13,691 bases of DNA from Actinomycetota bacterium (lineage in GTDB: Bacteria > Actinomycetota > Actinomycetes > Mycobacteriales > Mycobacteriaceae): the NCBI GenBank assembly GCA_005787665.1, contig SYAB01000223.1, forward strand, positions 1-13,691, in the 5' to 3' direction. This document shows positions 7,148-13,691 of this stretch, in pieces. How positions within the stretch are numbered: position 1 is the stretch's first letter; every line of letters begins with the position of its first letter. The position numbers and the translations under genes were made by a program. Below the pieces are notes generated by a model. The model was not told where the DNA came from, made no database searches, and worked only from the letters and a program-made list of their open reading frames with translations.

Positions 7148-7998
7148 ACCGCCATCCGGACCAGAGCGGCGGTGCGCAGCAGCCCCGGGAAGGCCTCCGG
7201 TGTCGAGCGCGGGTGCAACGCGTGCACGGCGAGCCGGAACATCATGGCGCGCAACACCATCTGCGGCCACTCGGGCAACGCGTCCCAACGTTCGATGAGC
7301 CCGTCGTCGGCCTCACCCCAGGACAGCGCGTCCACGACGGCGACCCCGGCCGCCCACGACGGCGGACGCCAGTACGGGGTGATGTCGGTGATGCCGGGAG
7401 CGGCGGTTCCGGTGAACAGGACGGTGCCGTAAAGATCTCCGTGCACCAGCTGGCTGGCGGCCTTGGTCGGCTTGCGCAGCCCGGCCAGTTGCGTGACGAG
7501 TTCGGTGGAGTGCTGCCGGTCCTCGGACTCCGGGATCTCGGGGGCGCCCAGTGGCAGGCTCTGCAACGGCCGGTCGTCCCAGGCGGCGCGATCGGCAACG
7601 GTGAACACGTCCACCTCGGTCCACGGCGGCACCGGGGCCTGGGTGAGGAACCGGGGACGTTCCAGCGTCGCGGTGGCCTCGTGCAGCCGGACCCCGGCCG
7701 AGACCACCTCGTCGTGGCGGGGTTCGGGCTCACCGGAGACGAAGGTGTCCGCCCGCCAGCCCGACACCACGTAACGTCCGTCGGTGGAGCGCACCGGGCG
7801 GGCCAGGCGCAGACCGTCGACGAACAGCGTCTCGCGGACCTTGGCCGACCAGGCCGCGCGGGCGTGGTCGGGGACCAGCGACAGCACGATCTCGCCGCAG
7901 CGCCAGCCGCCCTCCCAGCTGTCCCCCAGCGCCTCGGGTCGGCCGCCCTTCTGACCGAACGCCGCCAGCACGTGCTCGGGCGGCGGTTCGTCGATCAC
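7144..7998 (-). CDS. TIGR02569-family actinobacterial protein with degenerate aminoglycoside-phosphotransferase-like motifs (Rv3205c-like)
   Basis: A conserved protein of 284 residues whose exact function is unknown. The region VHGDLYGTVLF (185-195) resembles the catalytic loop of APH/kinase-fold enzymes: His186, Gly187 and catalytic-base Asp188 are kept, but the metal-binding asparagine position is Thr192. Asp205 in ITDIT may stand for the DFG aspartate. It is either a divergent phosphotransferase or a pseudo-kinase. GTG 7998 is the start: ATG 8000 is followed immediately by TGA, and TACCCT lies exactly 6 nt upstream of the GTG, indicating a leaderless mRNA. It lies 47 bp downstream of moeZ on the same strand. 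Its TAG stop is on the same CTAG as the ATL stop. Confidence 0.85.
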   Translation of the reverse strand: MIDEPPPEHVLAAFGQKGGRPEALGDSWEGGWRCGEIVLSLVPDHARAAWSAKVRETLFVDGLRLARPVRSTDGRYVVSGWRADTFVSGEPEPRHDEVVSAGVRLHEATATLERPRFLTQAPVPPWTEVDVFTVADRAAWDDRPLQSLPLGAPEIPESEDRQHSTELVTQLAGLRKPTKAASQLVHGDLYGTVLFTGTAAPGITDITPYWRPPSWAAGVAVVDALSWGEADDGLIERWDALPEWPQMVLRAMMFRLAVHALHPRSTPEAFPGLLRTAALVRMAV

Positions 7999-8004
7999 AT
8001 CGTC

Positions 8005-8010
8005 AGGGTA
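8005..8010 (-). promoter_or_regulatory. -10 element TACCCT of the TIGR02569 gene
   Basis: TACCCT (minus strand) fits TANNNT and is followed by GACGAT and then GTG 7998, the spacing of leaderless initiation. It gives this gene its own promoter even though it could also be read from moeZ. No clear -35 is seen. Confidence 0.5.
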
Positions 8011-8045
8011 AGGCGTGCCGTCGACAATGCGTCGTCACCGGGCCG

Positions 8046-9194
8046 TCAGTACGTCGCCATGTCGGGATCGCAGTGCCGCGCCCAGGCGATGATCCCGCCC
8101 CGCAGGTGGGTGGCGTCGGCGAACCCGGCGGCACGTACCGCGGCCAGCGCCGCCGCCGAGCGCACCCCGGTCTTGCAGTAGAGCACCGGGATGACGTCGC
8201 GCGGCAACCCGGCCAGACCGGTGCCGATGGTCGCCGCCGGGATCAGCCGGGCGCCGTCGATGCGGTTGATCTCCCATTCGGCGGGCTCGCGCACGTCGAT
8301 CAAGACGATGTCGGCGCCTGCCTCAAGCAGGTCGCGCACCTGCTGCGGGGTGACGCCGGCGTCTGGGTCACCTGCGTCGCCGCACAGCTGCGGGTAGTCG
8401 ACCAGGCCGGTGATCTCCGGGGCCGCCGGGTCCCGGCGGATACCGATGGTGCGGTGCGACATCGTCAGCGCGTCGTAGATCAGCAGCCGGCCCAGCAGGG
8501 TCTCGCCGATGCCGGTGATCAGCTTGATCGCCTCGGTGCCCATCACCGAGGCGATCGCCCCGCAGACGATGCCCAGCACGCCACCCTCGGCGCAGGACGG
8601 CACCAGGCCCGGCGCCGGCGGCTCGGGGTAGAGATCGCGGTAGGTCAGGCCGCGGCCGTCGGGGGCGTTCGCCCAGAACACCGAGGCCTGGCCCTCGAAC
8701 CGGTGGATCGAACCCCACACGTAGGGCTTACCCGCCAGCGCCGCAGCGTCGTTGACCAGGTAGCGGGTGGCGAAGTTGTCGGTGCCGTCCAGGATCAGGT
8801 CGTACTGCTCGAACAGCGCGATGGCATTGCCGGTGTCCAGCCGGGTCTCGTGCAGGCGAACGTCCACCAACGGGTTGAGCTCGGCGAGCGAGTCCCGGGC
8901 ACTGGCGGCCTTGGAGCGCCCGACGTCGGAGGTGCCGTGGATGATCTGGCGTCCCAGGTTGGACTCCTCGACCACGTCGAACTCGACGACGCCCAGCGTG
9001 CCGACGCCGGCGGCCCCCCGGTAGATCAGGGCCGGCGACCCGAGCCCACCGGCGCCCACCACCAGCACCCTGGCGTTCTTGAGCCGCTTCTGGGCGTCGG
9101 CCCCGAACCCCGGGATGACCAGGTGCCGGCTGTAGCGGGCGACCTCGGCGGGGGTCAGCTCCGCGGCGGGGTCGACCAGCGGCGGCAGGGGCAT
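8046..9194 (-). CDS. moeZ: MoeZ/MoeB-R: E1-like adenylyltransferase with C-terminal rhodanese (sulfurtransferase) domain
   Basis: A 382-residue ortholog of Rv3206c (moeZ/moeB1). In M. tuberculosis, MoeZ adenylates the C-terminus of ubiquitin-like sulfur carriers, including CysO of the O-phosphoserine cysteine pathway, and converts it to a thiocarboxylate. The ThiF/MoeB domain has the ATP loop GAGGLGS (47-53), DGTDN (136-140) and Cys201 in PSCAEGG. The rhodanese domain (about 280-382) has LIDVREP (298-304) and active-site Cys340 in YCKTGVRS. The two CxxC pairs that bind structural zinc in E. coli MoeB are absent. ATG 9194 has GACAAT 6 nt upstream, so it may be leaderless. It may be co-transcribed with DUF3152 upstream and the TIGR02569 gene downstream. 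Confidence 0.95.
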   Translation of the reverse strand: MPLPPLVDPAAELTPAEVARYSRHLVIPGFGADAQKRLKNARVLVVGAGGLGSPALIYRGAAGVGTLGVVEFDVVEESNLGRQIIHGTSDVGRSKAASARDSLAELNPLVDVRLHETRLDTGNAIALFEQYDLILDGTDNFATRYLVNDAAALAGKPYVWGSIHRFEGQASVFWANAPDGRGLTYRDLYPEPPAPGLVPSCAEGGVLGIVCGAIASVMGTEAIKLITGIGETLLGRLLIYDALTMSHRTIGIRRDPAAPEITGLVDYPQLCGDAGDPDAGVTPQQVRDLLEAGADIVLIDVREPAEWEINRIDGARLIPAATIGTGLAGLPRDVIPVLYCKTGVRSAAALAAVRAAGFADATHLRGGIIAWARHCDPDMATY

Positions 9195-9200
9195 GGGGTC

Positions 9201-9206
9201 ATTGTC
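9201..9206 (-). promoter_or_regulatory. -10 candidate GACAAT of moeZ
   Basis: GACAAT (minus strand; 4 of 6 to TATAAT, with A2 and T6 kept) is followed by 6 nt and ATG 9194. At a 17-nt spacer the -35 position falls at 9229-9224 (TGTGCA), inside the perfect palindrome CTGTGCACAG, so regulation by a dimeric repressor is conceivable. Confidence 0.4.
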
Positions 9207-9208
9207 GC

Positions 9209-9270
9209 CGAGTGTGTGGGCTGTGCACAGAATCGGGCCCCGGCGCCTGCGTAGGCCTCACACTCGCGAG
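9209..9270. repeat. Palindrome cluster upstream of moeZ
   Basis: Within 62 bp there are three symmetric elements. CGAGTGTG (9209-9216) and CACACTCG (9259-9266) form a perfect 8-bp inverted repeat. CTGTGCACAG (9221-9230) is a perfect 10-bp palindrome. CTCGCGAG (9263-9270) is a perfect 8-bp palindrome. The cluster fills the 95-bp gap between the DUF3152 stop and moeZ and overlaps the predicted moeZ -35. It could be an operator, a structured 3' end for the DUF3152 mRNA, or a dispersed intergenic repeat. No T-run follows, so it is not a classical terminator. Confidence 0.6.
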
Positions 9271-9289
9271 TTCGCGCCCCGCGTCGCCA

Positions 9290-11028
<1,739 letters not shown>

Positions 11029-11033
11029 TCAGC

Positions 11034-11258
11034 TCAGGCGAACCCTACCCGGCGCACGTCGGCGGCACCGATCTCGATATAGGCGATCCGGGCGGTCTGC
11101 ACCAGGAATCGGCGGCCTTTGTCGTCGGTCAGGCTCAGAACGTCCTCATCGCCCTTGGCCAGCGCCGCCTTGATCAGGTGCTCGACCTGTTCCGGCGTCT
11201 GGTCGCTGTTGAACACCAGTTCCCGCGGGCTGTCCGAGATTCCGATCTTGACCTCCAC
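11034..11258 (-). CDS. DUF3107 protein, TB9.4-like (Rv3208A)
   Basis: A small conserved actinobacterial protein of 74 residues. The equivalent M. tuberculosis protein, TB9.4, is known as a T-cell antigen; its biochemical role is unknown. The sequence suggests a compact soluble fold with beta strands at EVKIGISD (2-9) and RRFLVQTARIAYIEIG (49-64) around a helix TPEQVEHLIKAAL (21-33). There is no signal peptide. The GTG start at 11258 is supported by the purine-rich AAAGGGG 5 nt upstream, a real Shine-Dalgarno, in contrast with the leaderless look of its neighbours. It is divergent from the MmpS-like gene and convergent with the TetR gene. Confidence 0.9.
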   Translation of the reverse strand: MEVKIGISDSPRELVFNSDQTPEQVEHLIKAALAKGDEDVLSLTDDKGRRFLVQTARIAYIEIGAADVRRVGFA

Positions 11259-11306
11259 ACCGGCCCCTTTCCTGTTTCCTCGTACACGTCGTGCACGTCT
11301 GAGTGC

Positions 11307-11312
11307 AGGCTA
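11307..11312 (-). promoter_or_regulatory. -10 candidate TAGCCT for the DUF3107 gene
   Basis: TAGCCT (minus strand) fits TANNNT. A start about 7 nt downstream would give a leader of roughly 40 nt containing the Shine-Dalgarno. No convincing -35 is seen. Confidence 0.35.
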
Positions 11313-11319
11313 GTGGACA

Positions 11320-11342
11320 CCGGTCCGCCCCGGGGGCGCCGG
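11320..11342. repeat. GC-rich dyad between the DUF3107 and MmpS-like genes
   Basis: CGCCCC-g-GGGGCG (11326-11338) is a perfect 6-bp dyad around one base, extended by flanking CCGG on both sides with a 2-nt bulge. Immediately after it, TTGAC (11344-11348) and GTCAA (11358-11362) form a second small inverted repeat, the first arm of which resembles a -35. These lie in the divergent promoter region and may be operators. The function is not known. Confidence 0.45.
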
Positions 11343-11423
11343 TTTGACTAACGCGGCGTCAAGCTGCGGTAACAGCATGACAACGCCTGCGTGCGGCGGG
11401 TTTTCGACGCCGCCGCGGCGGCC

Positions 11424-11429
11424 CAGACT
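11424..11429 (+). promoter_or_regulatory. -10 candidate CAGACT for the MmpS-like gene
   Basis: CAGACT (A2 and T6 conserved) is followed by 6 nt and GTG 11436. This supports the shorter, leaderless start for the MmpS-like protein. Confidence 0.35.
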
Positions 11430-11435
11430 GAATTG

Positions 11436-11942
11436 GTGACCTCCCCGACGCCGCGCTGGCCGCGGATCGCCATGACCGTGTTGGGCCTGGCATCCACCGT
11501 CGCGGCCACCATGTGCGTGATCAAGGCCGGCGGCGCGGCCATCTCCGCGGAGATCACCGGCGAGGGCAACGGCGCACACCGCACCGTCGTGGCCACCGTC
11601 GTCCCCGACGCCGGGCCCGCGCCGGAGATCCCGGTGCGGGTGCAGGCCGACAGCATCTCGGCCGCCGCCCCCCAGGATCTCCGCGAGATCGTCTACACCA
11701 TCGCCGGCAACCAGCGGCCCGACGACCCGGTCACCGTGGTCTATGCCGACGAGACCGGGACGCTGCAGACCCTGAGCAACGTCACGCTGCCCTGGACCAT
11801 GTCCGTCGTGCCGGGCGTCCCGGTGAACTACGTGACCGCCAACAGTTCGGGCAGCCAGTTGAACTGCTGGATCACCGACGCCACCGGTGCCACGGTGGCG
11901 CGGCAGACCGACTTCGGGCGCAGTACCACCTGCAACCGCTGA
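11436..11942 (+). CDS. MmpS-like small membrane protein (Rv3209-like)
   Basis: A 168-residue protein with a short cytoplasmic N-terminus, one transmembrane segment (about 9-29) and a periplasmic domain. The C-terminal half follows the MmpS pattern: IVYTIAG (85-91), VTVVYADETG (99-108), LPW (118-120), CWITDATG (144-151) and a terminal cysteine (Cys166), with Cys144 and Cys166 probably disulfide-bonded. MmpS proteins normally assist an adjacent MmpL transporter in lipid or siderophore export. No mmpL gene is nearby, so this is an orphan member and its partner is unknown. A longer start at GTG 11391 (183 residues) is in frame, but GTG 11436 has a -10-like hexamer 6 nt upstream. Its stop is 4 bp from that of the ferritin-like gene, facing it. 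Confidence 0.8.
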   Translation: MTSPTPRWPRIAMTVLGLASTVAATMCVIKAGGAAISAEITGEGNGAHRTVVATVVPDAGPAPEIPVRVQADSISAAAPQDLREIVYTIAGNQRPDDPVTVVYADETGTLQTLSNVTLPWTMSVVPGVPVNYVTANSSGSQLNCWITDATGATVARQTDFGRSTTCNR

Positions 11943-11946
11943 CCGA

Positions 11947-12621
11947 TCACGCCAGGCCGAGTTGACGCATCCGCTCGTCGTGGGTGCGCTGCAGCCGGTC
12001 GAACAGTTCGGTCACCTGCCCCAGGCCACCGCCGGCGAGCACCAGGTCGACCAGTTCGTCGCGGTCGGCCAGCACGAACTGCGCCTGGGTGACAGCTTCG
12101 CCCAGCAGCCGTCGCGCCCACAACGCGAGCCGGCTGCGCTGGCGACCGCTGGCGTTCACCGCCGAGCGGACCTCGGCCACCACGAACTGCGAGTGCACGG
12201 TCTCAGCGAGCACGGAGCGCACCACGTCGGCCACCTCGGCGGGCAGCGAGCCGGCGATCGCCAAGTAGAGATCTGCCGCCATCGCATCGCCGACATAGGT
12301 CTTGACCAGGGCCTCCAGCCAGGTACTCGGCGTGGTCAGCCGGTGATACTGCTCCAGCACCGGGGCGTAGCGGGTCATGGCGGGCAACACGTCGACCCCG
12401 CGGGCCTCCAGGGTGGCGCGCAGCACCTCGTAGTGGCCCATCTCGGCGGCCGCCATCCGCGCCATATTGATCCGGCCGCGCAGGTCCGGGGCCATCCGCG
12501 CCTCGTCGGTCAACCGGTAGAACGCCGCCACCTCACCGTAGGCCAGCAGGGCGAACAGCTCGTTGATCCCGGGGTGGTCGGCCGCGACCGTCGTGGCCGA
12601 AACCGGCTGCGTCGCTTCCAT
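11947..12621 (-). CDS. Ferritin-like-fold (di-iron type) protein, Rv3210c-like
   Basis: A 224-residue all-helical protein. Four helices carry residues placed like di-iron ligands: Glu30 in AYGEVAAF, Glu60 and His63 in AAEMGHYE (ExxH), Asp112 (or Asp117) in VGDAMAAD, and Glu140 and His143 in LAETVHSQF (ExxH). This resembles MiaE-like or ferritin-like hydroxylases, but the third ligand is an aspartate rather than glutamate and no substrate can be named. It is cytosolic, with no signal peptide. ATG 12621 is preferred over ATG 12627: TACAGT lies 7 nt upstream of 12621, as for the TetR gene, suggesting a leaderless mRNA. It is divergent from rhlE with overlapping promoter regions. Confidence 0.85.
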   Translation of the reverse strand: MEATQPVSATTVAADHPGINELFALLAYGEVAAFYRLTDEARMAPDLRGRINMARMAAAEMGHYEVLRATLEARGVDVLPAMTRYAPVLEQYHRLTTPSTWLEALVKTYVGDAMAADLYLAIAGSLPAEVADVVRSVLAETVHSQFVVAEVRSAVNASGRQRSRLALWARRLLGEAVTQAQFVLADRDELVDLVLAGGGLGQVTELFDRLQRTHDERMRQLGLA

Positions 12622-12628
12622 GGGCATC

Positions 12629-12634
12629 ACTGTA
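12629..12634 (-). promoter_or_regulatory. -10 element TACAGT of the ferritin-like gene
   Basis: TACAGT (minus strand) fits TANNNT and is followed by GATGCCC and ATG 12621, the 7-nt leaderless spacing. It lies 13 bp from the divergent rhlE -10. Confidence 0.5.
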
Positions 12635-12647
12635 GTCGGCGAGCAGG

Positions 12648-12653
12648 TATCAT
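12648..12653 (+). promoter_or_regulatory. -10 element TATCAT of rhlE
   Basis: TATCAT is a strong match to TANNNT. Transcription would begin near 12661, giving rhlE a 5' leader of about 116 nt, unlike the leaderless neighbours. That leader holds small ORFs and hairpin potential. Confidence 0.5.
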
Positions 12654-12664
12654 CGGGGGCGGTA

Positions 12665-12742
12665 ATGTGCGTGCACGCGGTGGCCCGCCCTCCTCGGTGC
12701 GGGGCCCTCATTTCGCGAAGTCGACAACTCGTGCGCGCGTGA
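12665..12742 (+). CDS. Candidate leader peptide (25 aa) upstream of rhlE
   Basis: An ATG only about 4 nt after the predicted transcription start opens a 25-codon ORF. Its product begins MCVHAVARPP, contains two cysteines and five arginines, and ends at TGA 12740-12742. That stop overlaps a GTG (12739-12741) that opens a second tiny ORF. It has no Shine-Dalgarno, so it would be read as a near-leaderless uORF. This may be a regulatory leader or chance; only conservation or ribosome profiling could tell. Confidence 0.35.
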   Translation: MCVHAVARPPRCGALISRSRQLVRA

Positions 12743-12780
12743 AGCAGTACGAGGAAACGACACCGGAAGACCATCAATGA
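12739..12780 (+). CDS. Candidate second uORF (13 aa), overlapping the rhlE start
   Basis: GTG 12739 opens a 13-codon ORF beginning VKQYEETTPE, ending at TGA 12778-12780. Its stop overlaps the rhlE start as ATGA (12777-12780), a classic coupling junction. Its codons are not strongly GC-ending, so selection may act on the overlap rather than the peptide, or it may be chance. Confidence 0.3.
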   Translation: MKQYEETTPEDHQ

Positions 12781-13580
12781 CGCATTTGCACGCCCACGAA
12801 CAGATCAGCTTCGCCTCGCTCGGGGTGCGCGAGGAGATCGTCCGCGCACTCTCCGAGCAGGGCATCGAGCATGCCTTCGCCATTCAGGAACTCACCCTGC
12901 CGCTGGCGCTGGCCGGCGACGACCTGATCGGCCAGGCCCGCACCGGGATGGGCAAGACATTCGCCTTCGGCGTGCCGTTGTTGCACCGCATCACCGCTGA
13001 GGGCCAGCCGCCGCTGAGCGGCACCCCACGCGCCCTGATCGTCGTGCCCACCCGCGAACTGTGCCTGCAGGTCTACTCCGACCTCGTCGGCGCGGCGAAG
13101 TACCTCAAGGCTGAGGGCGGCCGTGACCTGTCGGTCGTCTCGATCTACGGCGGCCGCCCCTACGAGCCGCAGATCGAAGCCCTCCAGGCGGGCGCCGACG
13201 TCATCGTGGGCACCCCGGGCCGACTGTTGGACCTGGCCCAGCAGGGCCACCTGCAACTGGGCGGGCTGTCGGTGCTGGTGCTCGACGAAGCGGACGAGAT
13301 GCTGGACCTCGGCTTCCTGCCGGACATCGAGCGCATCCTCAAACTGACCCCGAACACCCGGCAGTCGATGCTGTTCTCGGCGACCATGCCCGATCCGATC
13401 ATCACGCTGGCCCGCACCTTCATGAACCAGCCGACCCACCTCCGGGCAGAGTCCCCGCAGTCCTCGGCGACCCACGACACCACCGAACAGTTCGTCTACC
13501 GCGCCCATGCGCTGGACAAGGTCGAGATGGTCAGCCGGATCCTGCAGGCCCAGGGCCGTGGCGCGACGATGATCTTATAG
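12777..13580 (+). CDS. rhlE: RhlE-type DEAD-box RNA helicase, N-terminal domain only (interrupted at a sequence junction)
   Basis: An ATP-dependent RNA helicase equivalent to Rv3211, acting in RNA remodelling in the cytoplasm. Visible motifs: Q motif AIQ (35-37), motif I ARTGMGKT (54-61), Ia PTRELCLQV (91-99), GG (125-126), Ib TPGRLLDL (146-153), II DEAD (170-173) and III SAT (201-203). The true frame runs to MetIle at residues 265-266 (13567-13572), then meets foreign AT-rich sequence that adds a leucine and a TAG stop. Motifs IV-VI and the whole second RecA domain, needed for activity, are missing; family members are about 450-530 residues. GGAAG (12765-12769), 7 nt before ATG 12777, may serve as a weak Shine-Dalgarno. 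The break is most likely an artefact, so the gene in the organism is probably intact. Confidence 0.9.
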   Translation: MTHLHAHEQISFASLGVREEIVRALSEQGIEHAFAIQELTLPLALAGDDLIGQARTGMGKTFAFGVPLLHRITAEGQPPLSGTPRALIVVPTRELCLQVYSDLVGAAKYLKAEGGRDLSVVSIYGGRPYEPQIEALQAGADVIVGTPGRLLDLAQQGHLQLGGLSVLVLDEADEMLDLGFLPDIERILKLTPNTRQSMLFSATMPDPIITLARTFMNQPTHLRAESPQSSATHDTTEQFVYRAHALDKVEMVSRILQAQGRGATMIL

Positions 13581-13691
13581 GTATTAAATTTGGTGATGTT
13601 AGGGACGCAACAGAAACAATGTTGGTAAACAGTCAAAAGTTTGCAACATATCAAGGAGAAACGGTCTTTAATGCTTTAAAAATTGGTGCTG
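13571..13691. other. Foreign AT-rich segment; probable chimeric junction
   Basis: GC content drops abruptly to about 35 % (40 of the last 115 bases by my count), while the preceding rhlE codons are nearly all GC-ending. The change is within a few bases of GATCTT (13571-13576), in the middle of a conserved helicase region. No inverted repeats or target duplication can be seen because only one edge is present. An assembly or ligation chimera is the simplest explanation; an inserted low-GC element is the alternative. Confidence 0.85.
13577..13691 (+). CDS. Internal fragment of an unidentified low-GC gene
   Basis: One plus-strand frame is open through the whole AT-rich segment and off the right edge. 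It encodes IGIKFGDVRDATETM followed by VNSQKFATYQG and ending ALKIGA. Codons are A/T-ending, unlike everything else in the window. I do not recognise the protein. No start or upstream signal is present, so it looks like an internal piece of a longer gene from a different, low-GC genome. Confidence 0.4.
   Translation, partial: MGIKFGDVRDATETMLVNSQKFATYQGETVFNALKIGA

Noticed and set aside
13571..13691. IS or phage insertion into rhlE named from the AT-rich fragment
   Set aside because: No terminal inverted repeat, target duplication or recognisable protein is visible in 115 bases, and a chimera explains the data more simply.

Overview
This window is high-GC (about 68-70 %) mycobacterial chromosome. 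The gene families and their order match the M. tuberculosis block Rv3201c-Rv3211 as I recall it: adnB, adnA, lipV, an alkyltransferase-like gene, Rv3205c, moeZ, Rv3207c, a TetR gene, TB9.4, an MmpS-like gene, Rv3210c and rhlE. The assignment to Mycobacteriaceae rests on this synteny plus lineage-specific families (AdnAB, MmpS-like, TB9.4/DUF3107, TIGR02569). The species cannot be named from the sequence alone.

Layout. At 1-4415 (minus) lie adnA and the first 444 codons of adnB, joined by an ATGA stop/start overlap; together they encode the double-strand-break-resecting motor-nuclease. The spacer at 4416-4669 holds a possible adnAB promoter, a small hairpin and, on the plus strand, a 40-codon ORF with a perfect Shine-Dalgarno. 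At 4670-6049 (minus) is a beta-CASP metallo-beta-lactamase nuclease that I do not recall at this place in M. tuberculosis. A 17-bp divergent gap separates it from lipV and an alkyltransferase-like (ATL) gene, 6067-7147 (plus). A minus-strand run follows: DUF3152 metalloprotease, moeZ and a TIGR02569 kinase-fold protein (10315 down to 7144). The ATL and TIGR02569 genes converge on one shared CTAG. From 10393 on, short genes alternate in direction: TetR regulator (+), DUF3107/TB9.4 (-), MmpS-like (+), ferritin-like (-), rhlE DEAD-box helicase (+). Convergent 3' ends are 4-5 bp apart or overlap, so there is no room for classical terminators.

Three themes stand out. First, DNA and nucleic-acid maintenance: AdnAB, the beta-CASP enzyme, the ATL protein and RhlE. 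Second, many starts look leaderless: an ANNNT-type -10 hexamer lies exactly 6 or 7 nt upstream of the start codon for at least eight genes. Third, the end of the window is anomalous. Inside rhlE, at about 13571-13577, the sequence switches abruptly to about 35 % GC with an unrelated open frame. This cuts the helicase after its first RecA domain and is best explained by an assembly or library chimera, less likely by an insertion.

I see no CRISPR array, tRNA, rRNA, IS element or recognisable defence island. The candidates for undescribed biology are the small ORF at 4566-4688, the coupled-uORF leader of rhlE, and the palindrome cluster upstream of moeZ.
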